Origin: Adhaeribacter arboris
Lineage (GTDB): Bacteria > Bacteroidota > Bacteroidia > Cytophagales > Hymenobacteraceae
Direction of reading: 5' to 3'
DNA: 64,000 nucleotides
Assembly (NCBI RefSeq): GCF_003023845.1
Contig: NZ_PYFT01000001.1
Coordinates: 5,084,001-5,148,000, forward strand
Position 1 is the first letter of the stretch, and every line of letters starts with the position of its first letter. A program made the position numbers and the translations under genes. Of this stretch, positions 54,692 through 63,736 are shown piece by piece. The notes beneath the pieces are model-generated. The model made no database searches. It had not been told where the DNA came from and saw only the letters and a program-made list of their open reading frames with translations.

Positions 54692-56017
54692 ATGGAAATA
54701 AATAATAGGGAACTTGCGGGACTTATTTGGATCGGGATATTTATAGCTTGGGTTATGATGCGTCCGGAAACACGAAAAAATGTCCCTGGACTGTTTAAAG
54801 CGGCTTTCCAGTCTAAGCTTAGTATTATCTATGGAATTATGGCAGCGTACACCGCTATTGTTGTCTTTCTTTTATACCGCATAGAGTTGTGGAATAGCAG
54901 CCAAATTAAGAACACTATTTTGTGGTTTCTTACTGTTGGTTTGGTTTCGCTCAATGATATAACAAAACATAACCAAGTCAATTTTTTTAAGAAAACAGCA
55001 TCAGATGTCCTTAGTCTAACCGCGATCCTTCAGTTCATAACCGGAGTTTATACTTTTAGCTTTATTACTGAATTTACTTTAATACCGTTCGCGGTATTGA
55101 TTGGATGCATGATTGCAATGGCAGAGAGAAAGCCAGAACACGTTTCAGTAAGAAAGTTATTAAAGGGGATGCTTGCATTAGCTGGATTATATACGATTAG
55201 TTTCACTATCTATAAGATCGCAACGGATTTCCAAACTTTTGCTAATAGAGGAACACTGAACGATTTCCTGATACCTGGCGCTCTGTCTTTTCTGTTTCTT
55301 CCTTTGATGTATTTGTTATCTCTTTATGCAGCGCGTGAAAATACGTTTATTGGTCTCGGTAACGTTTTAAGTCCAAGCTTATTACGATTAGCAAAATGGT
55401 ACACACTGCGCTATTTTGTTTTTAATAAAGACGATTTGCAGCGCTGGCAAAGGTACATCTTTGTAAAAAAAATTGAAAGTAAAACAGACTTACGTTGTTC
55501 AATTAAATTTATCAAACAACTAAAGAAAATTGAGAAAAACCCGCCTTCCGTTCCTATAGAAATGGGTTGGTCTCTATATATAGCAAAAGAGGCGCTTACA
55601 ACAGAAGGGATCAAAACCGGCCAATACCTACCGAACTTTAATGAGGAATGGTCAGCTAGCTCTACTTATCTTAAAATTGACGATGATCTACTAGCGAATA
55701 ACATTGCTTACTATATAGAAGGTAATTCGCGTGTTGCCGTACGACTTAAACTCGTCTTAAATGTAAATGACCCAGCTAAGGCTAATAACGCACATACCAA
55801 AATGGTTGGTTGTGCTAAGCTACTTTATCGATTTGCCATGAACCAAGACATACCGAAAACTATATTAGATGCCCTTTCTACAGGTAAAAGAAAAGAACTA
55901 CAGATCGGTGATAAGTGCATTTTAGTCTATAAAAATAATTGGTCGGAGCATAAAATGCAGGGTTACAGTTTAAAATTTACCATTGGCGTTGGAAACACAT
56001 CAGTAGTGGAATTCTAA
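54692..56017 (+). CDS. Multi-pass membrane protein with C-terminal soluble domain
   Basis: A 441-residue protein with about six to seven hydrophobic helices in the first 225 residues and a soluble C-terminal half (from about residue 245, WQRYIFVKKIESKTDLRCSI) that is mixed alpha/beta. No family recognised. First cargo gene behind the integrase. Its last codon overlaps the convergent Fic pseudogene by four bases. Confidence 0.65.
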   Translation: MEINNRELAGLIWIGIFIAWVMMRPETRKNVPGLFKAAFQSKLSIIYGIMAAYTAIVVFLLYRIELWNSSQIKNTILWFLTVGLVSLNDITKHNQVNFFKKTASDVLSLTAILQFITGVYTFSFITEFTLIPFAVLIGCMIAMAERKPEHVSVRKLLKGMLALAGLYTISFTIYKIATDFQTFANRGTLNDFLIPGALSFLFLPLMYLLSLYAARENTFIGLGNVLSPSLLRLAKWYTLRYFVFNKDDLQRWQRYIFVKKIESKTDLRCSIKFIKQLKKIEKNPPSVPIEMGWSLYIAKEALTTEGIKTGQYLPNFNEEWSASSTYLKIDDDLLANNIAYYIEGNSRVAVRLKLVLNVNDPAKANNAHTKMVGCAKLLYRFAMNQDIPKTILDALSTGKRKELQIGDKCILVYKNNWSEHKMQGYSLKFTIGVGNTSVVEF

Positions 56018-57103
56018 ATATTTAAAATATAATGGGTGCTACGGCCTCCACCTTCAGTTATCAGCACTTCTACCTCTAAAAGGTGTTGTAAATCCCTTAT
56101 GACAGTTGCTTTGGAAACTTTTGTTATGGACATATATTTTTTGGCACTCATACCTCCTGCAAAACCTTCCACTCCGGCATCCAACATTTGTTTTACAACC
56201 TTAATCTGCCGTTCATTCAAAGCATCTTTAAACCGGTCAAAGAACTTTGATTTTTTCAAAACGAAGTCGACCAAGCTAATTGCCTGTTCCTGAGACTTCA
56301 GAATAACGTCGATAAAGTATTTAACCCAAAGCGTAATCTCATTGCTTTTTTGTGCCTGTTCCAAAGCATTATAATAAGACTTCTTATCGGACTCTATGAC
56401 TCTTGAAAGACTAAGCAATACGGGACGACCAATAGTTTGCGACAAAGCTTTTTCGGCAATGGCACGTCCAATCCTGCCATTGCCATCTTCAAAGGGGTGA
56501 ATTGTTTCAAAATATAAATGCGCAATCGCTGACCTAACAGGAGCTTTCTTTATTTCTTTGATGCTTCCCGGAGTTGTGTCATTGAACCATTAAATGAATT
56601 TTGTCATTTCGTCTGGTATACGAGAAGAGGGCGGAGCTTCAAAATGGATTTTTTCTCTGCCAAGTGCACCTGAAACAACCTGCATGGGGTCTTCATGGTT
56701 GCGCCATCTGCCAAGATTGATTCTTATATTTCCTTTTAAAAGCATTTTATGCCATTAGAAGAGTCTTTTCTTCTGTCATGGCTTCAGCGTAAGTTCTTTG
56801 GACATCTACCATCAATTCGCTAGCCCCTTGTGCTCTCCTATCTTTGACAGGGTCATGGGTCTGATTAAGTCCAAGATTATTGCGAATAAATGAAACAACA
56901 TCTTGGCGACTTAGATACTCACTCTCAATTTCTGAAGTTCTAATCGCTTCGGCAACCATTATATCGATAACAGCTTCCATTCGGATATCATCCGGTATTA
57001 CCTTTAAAATGCCACTAACATGGCCTATTTGCTCAGCGAAATGGAATAAGGCGTCTTCCGTATTCCGCAAATCATATTTAAAATTAGGCCAGTCAGGTTG
57101 TTG
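56014..57103 (-). pseudogene. Fic family AMP transferase, multiply disrupted
   Basis: Conceptual translation gives the Fic N-terminal domain (DWPNFKYDL, then VIPDDIRMEAVIDIMVAEAI), a WHKMLLKGN...GRWRNHEDPMQVVSG middle, the catalytic HPFEDGNGRIGRA motif and a C-terminal winged helix. Lesions: a TGA at 57104-57106 just before the first homologous codons with no start, a frameshift near 56750, and an in-frame TAA at 56590-56592. The active-site motif is intact, but no full protein can be made. Confidence 0.85.
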
Positions 57104-57197
57104 TCAGTTTATATCATGAGCCGAATATATTGTTTATTCGGCTCAAAGATGATAGAAAAATGTGCCAAATAGCGTGGTAAATAAAATCAAGTTCATT

Positions 57198-58424
57198 TCA
57201 TATACCACTCTTAATTAATTTTCGTCTAAATTCATCACTGTTCGAAAAGTGAATCTCTATACTATTAGCATTATTAAAACGTTGAAAATCAGCTAACGTA
57301 CGAGAGATATCTTTTATTAAACTTTCTGAAATTTTAATACCTTTTTCTAGAAAAATGGATTTCAAAATAAGCTTCTTACTCTGTCTGTCAACTTTGGGAT
57401 CAATTCGACCTATAAAATTTCCTCTATAAAGAATAGGCATGTTATAATAACCCCACTTACGACTTTTTTCTGGTTTATAAGCTTCAAATACATTTTCAAA
57501 ATCAAATATTACTCTATTACGCTTTTTATTCCAAAAAATACAATCGAAAGGCGATAAAAAGGTTGTCCATGTGGAATCTATATTTGCTTCAGTAAAGTTG
57601 CTTAAGTCACTAATTTTCTCCTTGTGAATATACATTGGTTCACGAAATTCGGCTACTTCAATCGGTATAATTTCTCCTTTTTTTATTATAGATGCTAATA
57701 CACCTTCAATTGAAGATTTTCTTATATTAGCATAATTCATTAGTTCTTGTAAAAAGAAAACGCCTAGACATTTGGCAGAAAGAGTTAATTTAAATGCTAT
57801 TGCTTCTTGAAAAGAGATTTGACTTTTATCTACCCAATTAGGAAGAACGCGTTCCTTAATATCATAAATTCGACAAAAATTTACTCTATCAGTAACCATA
57901 AGATCTCCTCTGTTATAAAGTTGCTCAAGTGCATTTTTAGTTGGCTTTCTGTTCCACCAGCCACCAATAGGTTTTTCTTCATCAAAATCAGCAGAGCGAA
58001 CATTACCGTGACTTTTTACGTGTTCATACACTTGTTTCATTAAAATTAAATTTTCGGGCTGGCTAAGCCATTCTTTACTCCATTTATCATTATTGTTCTT
58101 GTAAGTATCCATTTTGTCCGCTAAATATTTATATATATTTAGTGGTATTAATGATGCACAATGAAACCAATATTCAAACAACTGTTTTTGTTCGCCATAA
58201 ATGAGACTATCTAAATCAGATTTATTGTAGAAACCTAATCTACTCCATAATGTAAGATAATGGCTTCTTTCAACAACATTTATTGAATCTATTTGAATTA
58301 CACCCATCCGGCATATACAATCCATTAAATCCTTTAATGAATAATACATTTTTCTTTCACTATGTGAAAAAAGATTTTGATTATAAAGTATATAACTTTT
58401 TATGTTCTCTTTGGTATATTTCAT
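57198..58424 (-). CDS. Winged-helix DNA glycosylase, AlkZ/YcaQ-like (HTH_42)
   Basis: A 408-residue protein of the family that unhooks interstrand crosslinks and removes bulky alkylated bases. The start MGVIQIDSINVVERSHYLTLWSR contains the QxD motif (Q-I-D) central to AlkZ/YcaQ activity; later EYWFHCASLIP, GGWWNRKPTKNALEQLYNRGDL (winged helix) and LSPFDCIFWNKKR are conserved. Normal length. In a mobile element it may confer resistance to a crosslinking natural product. A short hydrolytic or DNA-binding alternative is less likely. Confidence 0.8.
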   Translation of the reverse strand: MKYTKENIKSYILYNQNLFSHSERKMYYSLKDLMDCICRMGVIQIDSINVVERSHYLTLWSRLGFYNKSDLDSLIYGEQKQLFEYWFHCASLIPLNIYKYLADKMDTYKNNNDKWSKEWLSQPENLILMKQVYEHVKSHGNVRSADFDEEKPIGGWWNRKPTKNALEQLYNRGDLMVTDRVNFCRIYDIKERVLPNWVDKSQISFQEAIAFKLTLSAKCLGVFFLQELMNYANIRKSSIEGVLASIIKKGEIIPIEVAEFREPMYIHKEKISDLSNFTEANIDSTWTTFLSPFDCIFWNKKRNRVIFDFENVFEAYKPEKSRKWGYYNMPILYRGNFIGRIDPKVDRQSKKLILKSIFLEKGIKISESLIKDISRTLADFQRFNNANSIEIHFSNSDEFRRKLIKSGI

Positions 58425-58464
58425 ACAGATAAGTAAAGCCTAAGATTAAATCTTAGGCTTTATA

Positions 58465-59556
58465 TTACAACACTTCATAGTGAAATTTAAGAGGTAAAAT
58501 TTGCGGTTGGAAAAATAATGCTGCCAAATTTGCTATCGTTACATTTGCGTTCTTTGAATCAATTATAGGCTGAGTACCATTTTCTAATCGGCTGCCAGGA
58601 GCGACTTTCATTGGTACACCTCCATAATCACTGTGTACTTTATCTAAACCCAATTTATAGATACCAATATCTAAGAAATAGGCATTTAAGAAGGGTGTAT
58701 ATACACCAGGCTTAGGATCGCGTTTTAATGGAAAATCAGCATTCACCAATGTATCACCCGCAGATAAGTACATATCTTCATCAAAAACAGCACCTAAAAA
58801 TGTTAAAGAACTTCTATACGCCCTAATTAATAAATATTCTGAAGCAAGTTTGGGATTTGTTCCGGTTAGATTTGTGCCGTCATGAACACATTTATCTCTG
58901 AAATCGCCAAATCTTTGGTAAACTTTTATGTTTTGAGTCCAACTATAAAAATTTTGCACGAACTTCCTAACTTTTTCCATTTTAGTATGTACTTCATTAG
59001 GTTCATCAAACAAGCTAAGATTTATGGTATCAGAAAAAATGATTAAATCTTGTTGATTCATTATGAAACTAATATCTTTTAAGTTAGTAATTTCATTTAT
59101 AGAAGTTGTTAGTGGGGAGGTTACCATTAAAGGAAAACATTTGTTTCTTAGCACTTTGTAACTTAAGTAATAACCAGTTTCGCTTGAAGGAAAGACTAAT
59201 ATTTGCATAGTTGTCCCAAAGCTTTCACTTTCATAATCTAAGTCCCGAGCCAATATTGACCATTTACCTTCTTCGTTGAAAGTTTCTCTTATTTCCAAAG
59301 TAACTTTCATTCTATTATTTTGTTCAACGGAGAAAATATGTCTGAAAATACTTCCACTATTTGGAGTAAGATGATCTACACCACTTAATGCCTTAGCTGA
59401 AGTACCAGCTTTAGTCTTACCATATTGGTTAATAGGTTGACTGCATCGAAAAGTTTCAATCCTCATTGTTGGGCCATTAAACCCAATGTCTTTTAAATCT
59501 AACTGGCAGAAATTTCCATCATTTTGGAAAGATTCTGCAATTTGCTTTAGTGCCAT
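58465..59556 (-). CDS. Hypothetical protein
   Basis: A 363-residue soluble protein without signal or membrane segments. The N-terminal half is beta-rich (MRIETFRCSQPINQYGK, IFRHIFSVEQNNRM), the C-terminal part contains RFGDFRDKCVHDGTNLTG and YTPFLNAYFLDIGIYKLGLDK. No motif identifies the function. It precedes the AlkZ-like gene in the same direction by 40 bases and may form an operon with it. Confidence 0.6.
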   Translation of the reverse strand: MALKQIAESFQNDGNFCQLDLKDIGFNGPTMRIETFRCSQPINQYGKTKAGTSAKALSGVDHLTPNSGSIFRHIFSVEQNNRMKVTLEIRETFNEEGKWSILARDLDYESESFGTTMQILVFPSSETGYYLSYKVLRNKCFPLMVTSPLTTSINEITNLKDISFIMNQQDLIIFSDTINLSLFDEPNEVHTKMEKVRKFVQNFYSWTQNIKVYQRFGDFRDKCVHDGTNLTGTNPKLASEYLLIRAYRSSLTFLGAVFDEDMYLSAGDTLVNADFPLKRDPKPGVYTPFLNAYFLDIGIYKLGLDKVHSDYGGVPMKVAPGSRLENGTQPIIDSKNANVTIANLAALFFQPQILPLKFHYEVL

Positions 59557-59588
59557 AATTGTATGTGTTATAATTATGACCTAAATTC

Positions 59589-59627
59589 ATACCTCCTTTT
59601 GTCCAAGCAAAGGACAAAAGGAGGTAT
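59589..59627. promoter_or_regulatory. 16-bp perfect hairpin containing a Shine-Dalgarno sequence
   Basis: Arms 59589-59604 and 59612-59627 are exact complements with a 7-base loop. On the minus strand AAAGGAGGT lies in the 3' arm and is followed at once by ATG (59588) opening a 23-codon frame that overlaps the start of the gene at 59556. It could be a translational attenuator, or a terminator-like hairpin. The rest of 59557-59915 shows no gene. Confidence 0.4.
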
Positions 59628-59915
59628 TTAAGAAAAAACTAAATATTAATTTAACATTAGCTTATGCCGTATTTCTGAAAGATTAAAGCTATGGGTGCTA
59701 CTATTCGCAAGTCACTACGCATAGTAAAGAGTAAACTTGAACACTATCCTAATCACTAATTGAACAAACCATATATAATCCTTAGATAATATAGAAATAA
59801 GTTATATAGTTAATTTACAGAATATATCGACTACGGATGATAAATTTGTGCTATATGCACTTAATTTCTTATATTTAATTGATTAATAAAAAATAGCGAT
59901 TGATTTATTTCTTTT

Positions 59916-60977
59916 ATGGCTGCTGATACAATTCTTGCTAATCCATTTCTAATCAGACTTTGGAAAAACCTGTGGTTATTATCACAATATGGAGATTTGA
60001 ATCGTTCTTTTACTAGTCAGGATTACGACATTATAGCAAGATACAATCAAGTTGATGATCATTCTAGTGCAAATGGTGAAGAATTTTTAAAAAAAATCCT
60101 TCGAGCTGATACTCAAATTAAATTTTTTAAAAGAAGAACTCTTGACAAGTTATGTAAAACTCTAAGCCTGAAGGTTAGTTATTATAATTTACCAAATAGT
60201 TGGAAATCATTTGAAGAGTCCCAGGTTGGTCATAAAACCTTTAGAGACTGTCAATTGCTTGTCGCAAGAAGGAAGAGCATCCAAAAATTGGATAAGGCTC
60301 TGATTTTTCGAATTAATAAGCATGCCAAGAAAAAAGCGGAGTATATGCTACATTTTGATGCATCCGAATTCAATGTACCAACTACAAACTTTGAAGATTT
60401 GAAAAGAGAAATTCAGATAGCAACTGAAGAAGATATAGAAAAAATCTATGATTTTGCTCGAAATGGCAGGTATAAAAATTGTCCTGTGAATGGACCTGTT
60501 ATTAAGGTTCCATGGTGGCGGCAAAATCCATTTATTTTTTATGTTATTAAAGACAACCAAGATAAAGTAATTGCAAATATAAATATTTTACCCTTAACTG
60601 AAGAATCCTACTTCAAAATAAGAAATGGTGTTATTGATGAAAGAGGAATAAAACATACAGATTTACACCAGCCAAATGATAAATACAATGTTTCCTATTT
60701 ATACATTGAAGGGTTTAATTGTATGACAACCGCGTTAATGTCTAAGTTTATCTTCTCCTTTTTACAATTAATTGACAGAATAGCTGATATTTCAAATCCC
60801 AACCTAGTAATAGGTGCAATAGGAGGAACAGATGAAGGTGAAGAGTTAATGACTAAACTAGGATTTGAAATTGTGAGTTTTGCTGAGGTCAGGCAAGATT
60901 CATTAGACTTCTACGAATTGCCTCTAAATAAGGCAATATGGTTGCGTAATTCTTCTATTAAATTCTTTAATACTTAG
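59916..60977 (+). CDS. Hypothetical protein with C-terminal GNAT-like domain
   Basis: A 353-residue protein. Residues from about 168 (IQIATEEDIEKIYDFARNG) through VIANINILPL and NVSYLYIEGF to GGTDEGEELMTKLGFEIVS have the order and spacing of a GNAT acetyltransferase fold, with the final piece resembling the alpha4-beta5 end. The N-terminal 150 residues are helical and unrecognised. Acceptor unknown; the GNAT assignment is by fold pattern only. Confidence 0.5.
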   Translation: MAADTILANPFLIRLWKNLWLLSQYGDLNRSFTSQDYDIIARYNQVDDHSSANGEEFLKKILRADTQIKFFKRRTLDKLCKTLSLKVSYYNLPNSWKSFEESQVGHKTFRDCQLLVARRKSIQKLDKALIFRINKHAKKKAEYMLHFDASEFNVPTTNFEDLKREIQIATEEDIEKIYDFARNGRYKNCPVNGPVIKVPWWRQNPFIFYVIKDNQDKVIANINILPLTEESYFKIRNGVIDERGIKHTDLHQPNDKYNVSYLYIEGFNCMTTALMSKFIFSFLQLIDRIADISNPNLVIGAIGGTDEGEELMTKLGFEIVSFAEVRQDSLDFYELPLNKAIWLRNSSIKFFNT

Positions 60978-61265
60978 CAAAAATATGTAAAGTATATCGG
61001 TTTTAATCTATTTCTATTTTACATTCTATAATTTTAATCAAATTAGAAATTATTTTAAATATTCTTCTACAAGACATATTGCATTCGATTTATTCGTATG
61101 AACTATAAGATAGAGGAATTAACAAATTAAGCGGTAATTATATACATTATTTGTTGTTAATAGGATCAAGTTCCCATTGACAGGATTGCGGAGCCTATAA
61201 TAGGATTTAAAACCTAAATAGCAAGTCTTGCAAAAGGCTTTAGTCGATTCCGCCACACACCCTTC

Positions 61266-61469
61266 ATGGAGACAATAGTGAAAGAGACTATACCCGAACC
61301 GCTGCTTGATCGCAAATCGGCAGCTAAATACTTGAGCGTTTCTCCCGGCACACTGGCAGTTTGGGATTGCACCAAACGCTACGATCTAAAACCCATCAAA
61401 GTAGGCAGAGCGGTTCGTTATCGCCGTACCGACCTGGACGACTTTTTAAATTCTCAACTTAAGCGCTAA
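61266..61469 (+). CDS. Excisionase-like helix-turn-helix protein
   Basis: A 67-residue HTH_17 protein: LDRKSAAKYLSVSPGTLAVWDCTKRYDLKPIKVGRAVRYRRTDLDDFL, the standard recognition helix plus wing of excisionase/DNA-binding proteins of integrative elements. It lies eight bases before the primase gene, which has a good AAGGAG site, so they form an operon. A role in excision control is inferred. Confidence 0.85.
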   Translation: METIVKETIPEPLLDRKSAAKYLSVSPGTLAVWDCTKRYDLKPIKVGRAVRYRRTDLDDFLNSQLKR

Positions 61470-61477
61470 GGAGAATC

Positions 61478-62389
61478 ATGGTGAATATTGAACAGGCTAA
61501 AACGATACCGATTCCGCTTATCATGGAGAGAATTGGCGTTGCTCCATTCCGGCAAAATGAGCGCGAGATTCGGTATCTTTCGCCTCTACGGCAGGAGCGC
61601 ACCGCCAGTTTGCATGTCCATAAGGTCAGAAATGTCTGGTATGATTTCGGGGAAGGTAAAGGCGGTAATGGCATTGATCTGGTTTGTGCGTATTTGCAAG
61701 TGTGCGGAGAAGATGCAACCGTAGCGGATGCACTGCGTTGGCTTCGTAGCACTGCCGGCAATTTTACCCCAATTGCCTTGAGCCAAAAAGCTTGTACTGC
61801 TGACGAGGATAAAGGCTGGCAACTGAAATCGGTCAAACCTATTCAGCACCTTGCTCTTGTCCGATATTTGGACAAACGTGGCATACCATTGCCGTTAGCC
61901 AAAAGGCACTTAAAAGAAGTCCATGTACAAAGTTTGGAAAATGGCAAAGAAATGTTTGCTCTTGGTTTTCCGAATGAGGACGGCGGCTATGAGTTGCGTA
62001 ACCCGTTTTTCAAAAGCTGTGTTGCGCCGAAGACGATAACCTTCATTAGGGGTGCAATCCCGAAACCTGTTGAAATTCACTTATTCGAAGGCTTCATGGA
62101 TTACCTTTCGGCTGTAGCTTCTTGCAAACAAGAGCAGTTGAACGGCGATAGCATTGTTCTGAATTCTCTTTCCTGTTTGCCGGAAGCATTTCCTTATATC
62201 AAAGGCTACGGTTACCGTATACTCTTTAGCTGGATGGATAATGACGCACCCGGAAAAAAAGCGACAAAAGCATTAGCCGAATTTGTGCGCACGGAAGAAA
62301 ATCTCCAGCACAAGCCCGTGAACGCCACATTTACACCGCACAAAGATGTGAATGCCTGGCACATGCATGCCCTCGGACTTTCAACATAG
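61478..62389 (+). CDS. Toprim-domain DNA primase of mobile-element type
   Basis: A 303-residue protein. The N-terminus aligns with the CHC2 zinc-finger region (YLSPLRQERTASLHVHKVRNVWYDFGEGKGGNGIDLV) but the zinc cysteines are absent, as in other Bacteroidota element primases. A Toprim domain follows with the glutamate in HLFEGFMDYLSAV and the acidic pair in ILFSWMDNDAPGKKA. It probably primes replication during transfer. SD AAGGAG precedes ATG 61478. Confidence 0.85.
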   Translation: MVNIEQAKTIPIPLIMERIGVAPFRQNEREIRYLSPLRQERTASLHVHKVRNVWYDFGEGKGGNGIDLVCAYLQVCGEDATVADALRWLRSTAGNFTPIALSQKACTADEDKGWQLKSVKPIQHLALVRYLDKRGIPLPLAKRHLKEVHVQSLENGKEMFALGFPNEDGGYELRNPFFKSCVAPKTITFIRGAIPKPVEIHLFEGFMDYLSAVASCKQEQLNGDSIVLNSLSCLPEAFPYIKGYGYRILFSWMDNDAPGKKATKALAEFVRTEENLQHKPVNATFTPHKDVNAWHMHALGLST

Positions 62390-62766
62390 ATGATAAATCG
62401 CCCCGATAGGTAAGTGCAATTAAAAAATAAGCTCATTTTCTTGATCTCGCTTGTCTTGAGCTAATGCTTCGGCACAAGCAACCAACCTTTGATCTTTAAA
62501 TATCAAACCACCTTAGTATATCCGCTTAGGAAGGCATTTGCCTAAGAGGGCTAGCTGAGATGATCCAGTTGATCCTTGTCCTGTCTAGATTGGACTTCTG
62601 GTTTCAAGGACAGGTGATTAACCGAAGTCGCTCCCGCCACCAACAATAATTTTCTCCAGCCCTAACGGGCTTTCCTCGCCCCTCCAAAATTACAGCCGGT
62701 TTGGTCGCTCAAACTTCGGTTGCTTCATCCCCTGTAACCATCACCCAAACAGGAAAGGAACCTGCC
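62390..62766 (+). promoter_or_regulatory. Non-coding leader before ardC-like gene
   Basis: No gene is seen in these 377 bases. AGCCC-TAAC-GGGCT followed by TT (62658-62673) is a small terminator-like hairpin. The frame of the downstream gene is open back beyond 62701 (TTG), but the ATG at 62767 after AGGAAAGGAACC is preferred. Confidence 0.35.
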
Positions 62767-63684
62767 ATGTCCCACACAACAAACGCCTCAGCAAGAGGAC
62801 AAACATCTCAACGCCGGGATATCCATCAAGAAGTAACGGATACTATTATCAAGCAATTGGAAAAGGGCACCGTGCCGTGGCACAAACCCTGGCAAGGAGA
62901 AGAAACGAAAGCCTTCGGTCTTCCTTACAACAGCATTACCCAAAACCATTATCGCGGTATCAACATCGTCCTGCTTTGGAGTTCTGCTATCGAGAAACAA
63001 TTTGCTTCTGCCGAATGGGGAACATTCAAACAATGGGCGGACAAAAAGGAAATGATCCGTAAAGGCGAAAAGGGGGCAATGGTCGTTTACTATGACGTCT
63101 TGGAAAAGGAAGAAGATGACGAAATTCGCAAAATACCTTTCCTGAAAACTTCCTATGTCTTCAACAGATGCCAATTAAGCAGCTATCAGCCAACCAATAC
63201 GGATGATACCCAACAACCTAAGCAGTCCCTAGTTGAGAGAATCCAGACAATGGATTGTTTTATAAACAATACGCAGGCGATTATCGAACACAGTCAACGA
63301 GGAGCCTGTTACAGCCCTAAAGAAGATAAAATCTATATGCCTTTTACCGAAGCTTTCATTGATACGGAAGCTTGTACCGCCACAGAAGGTTATTATTCCA
63401 CATTATTACACGAACTGGTGCATTGGTCTGGAGCACCTAATCGGATCGACCGCGCTAAGTGCAAAAAGTTTGGCGATCAGAATTATGCTACCGAGGAATT
63501 AGTAGCCGAGCTTGGGGCGGCCTTCCTTTGTGCGGAATACGATATAACCTCAGCCGAAAAAGGCGATCACGCCAACTACATCGCTAGCTGGTTGAAAGCG
63601 CTTAAAGATAACAAGCATTGTATTATCACCGCAGCTAGTAAAGCATCCAAAGCCGTGCATTATCTAAGAGGATTGCAGCCTTAG
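62767..63684 (+). CDS. ardC: ArdC-family antirestriction protein
   Basis: A 305-residue protein: an N-terminal ssDNA-binding ArdC domain (DIHQEVTDTIIKQLEKGTVPWHKPW, PYNSITQNHYRGINIVLLW, WKQWADKK-like FKQWADKKEMIRKGEKGAMVVYY) and a C-terminal zinc metalloprotease-like domain with LLHELVHWSGAPNRID and EELVAELGAAFLCAE. In plasmids ArdC protects incoming single-stranded DNA from host restriction. Its presence with a primase suggests this element transfers by conjugation or mobilisation. Confidence 0.9.
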   Translation: MSHTTNASARGQTSQRRDIHQEVTDTIIKQLEKGTVPWHKPWQGEETKAFGLPYNSITQNHYRGINIVLLWSSAIEKQFASAEWGTFKQWADKKEMIRKGEKGAMVVYYDVLEKEEDDEIRKIPFLKTSYVFNRCQLSSYQPTNTDDTQQPKQSLVERIQTMDCFINNTQAIIEHSQRGACYSPKEDKIYMPFTEAFIDTEACTATEGYYSTLLHELVHWSGAPNRIDRAKCKKFGDQNYATEELVAELGAAFLCAEYDITSAEKGDHANYIASWLKALKDNKHCIITAASKASKAVHYLRGLQP

Positions 63685-63710
63685 TAAGGGCTAATGAAAT
63701 AAAACTAAAT

Positions 63711-63736
63711 GCCCCAACAAATATTGGGGCATTTTT
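63711..63736 (+). terminator. Rho-independent terminator after ardC
   Basis: GCCCCAA and TTGGGGC pair around a 6-base loop and are followed by ATTTTT, 26 bases after the stop codon. Confidence 0.8.

Noticed and set aside
61140-61260. tRNA- or tmRNA-like sequence before the excisionase gene
   Set aside because: A GATTCCGCCACAC stretch resembles a T-arm end, but no matching T-stem, anticodon arm or acceptor pairing could be made.
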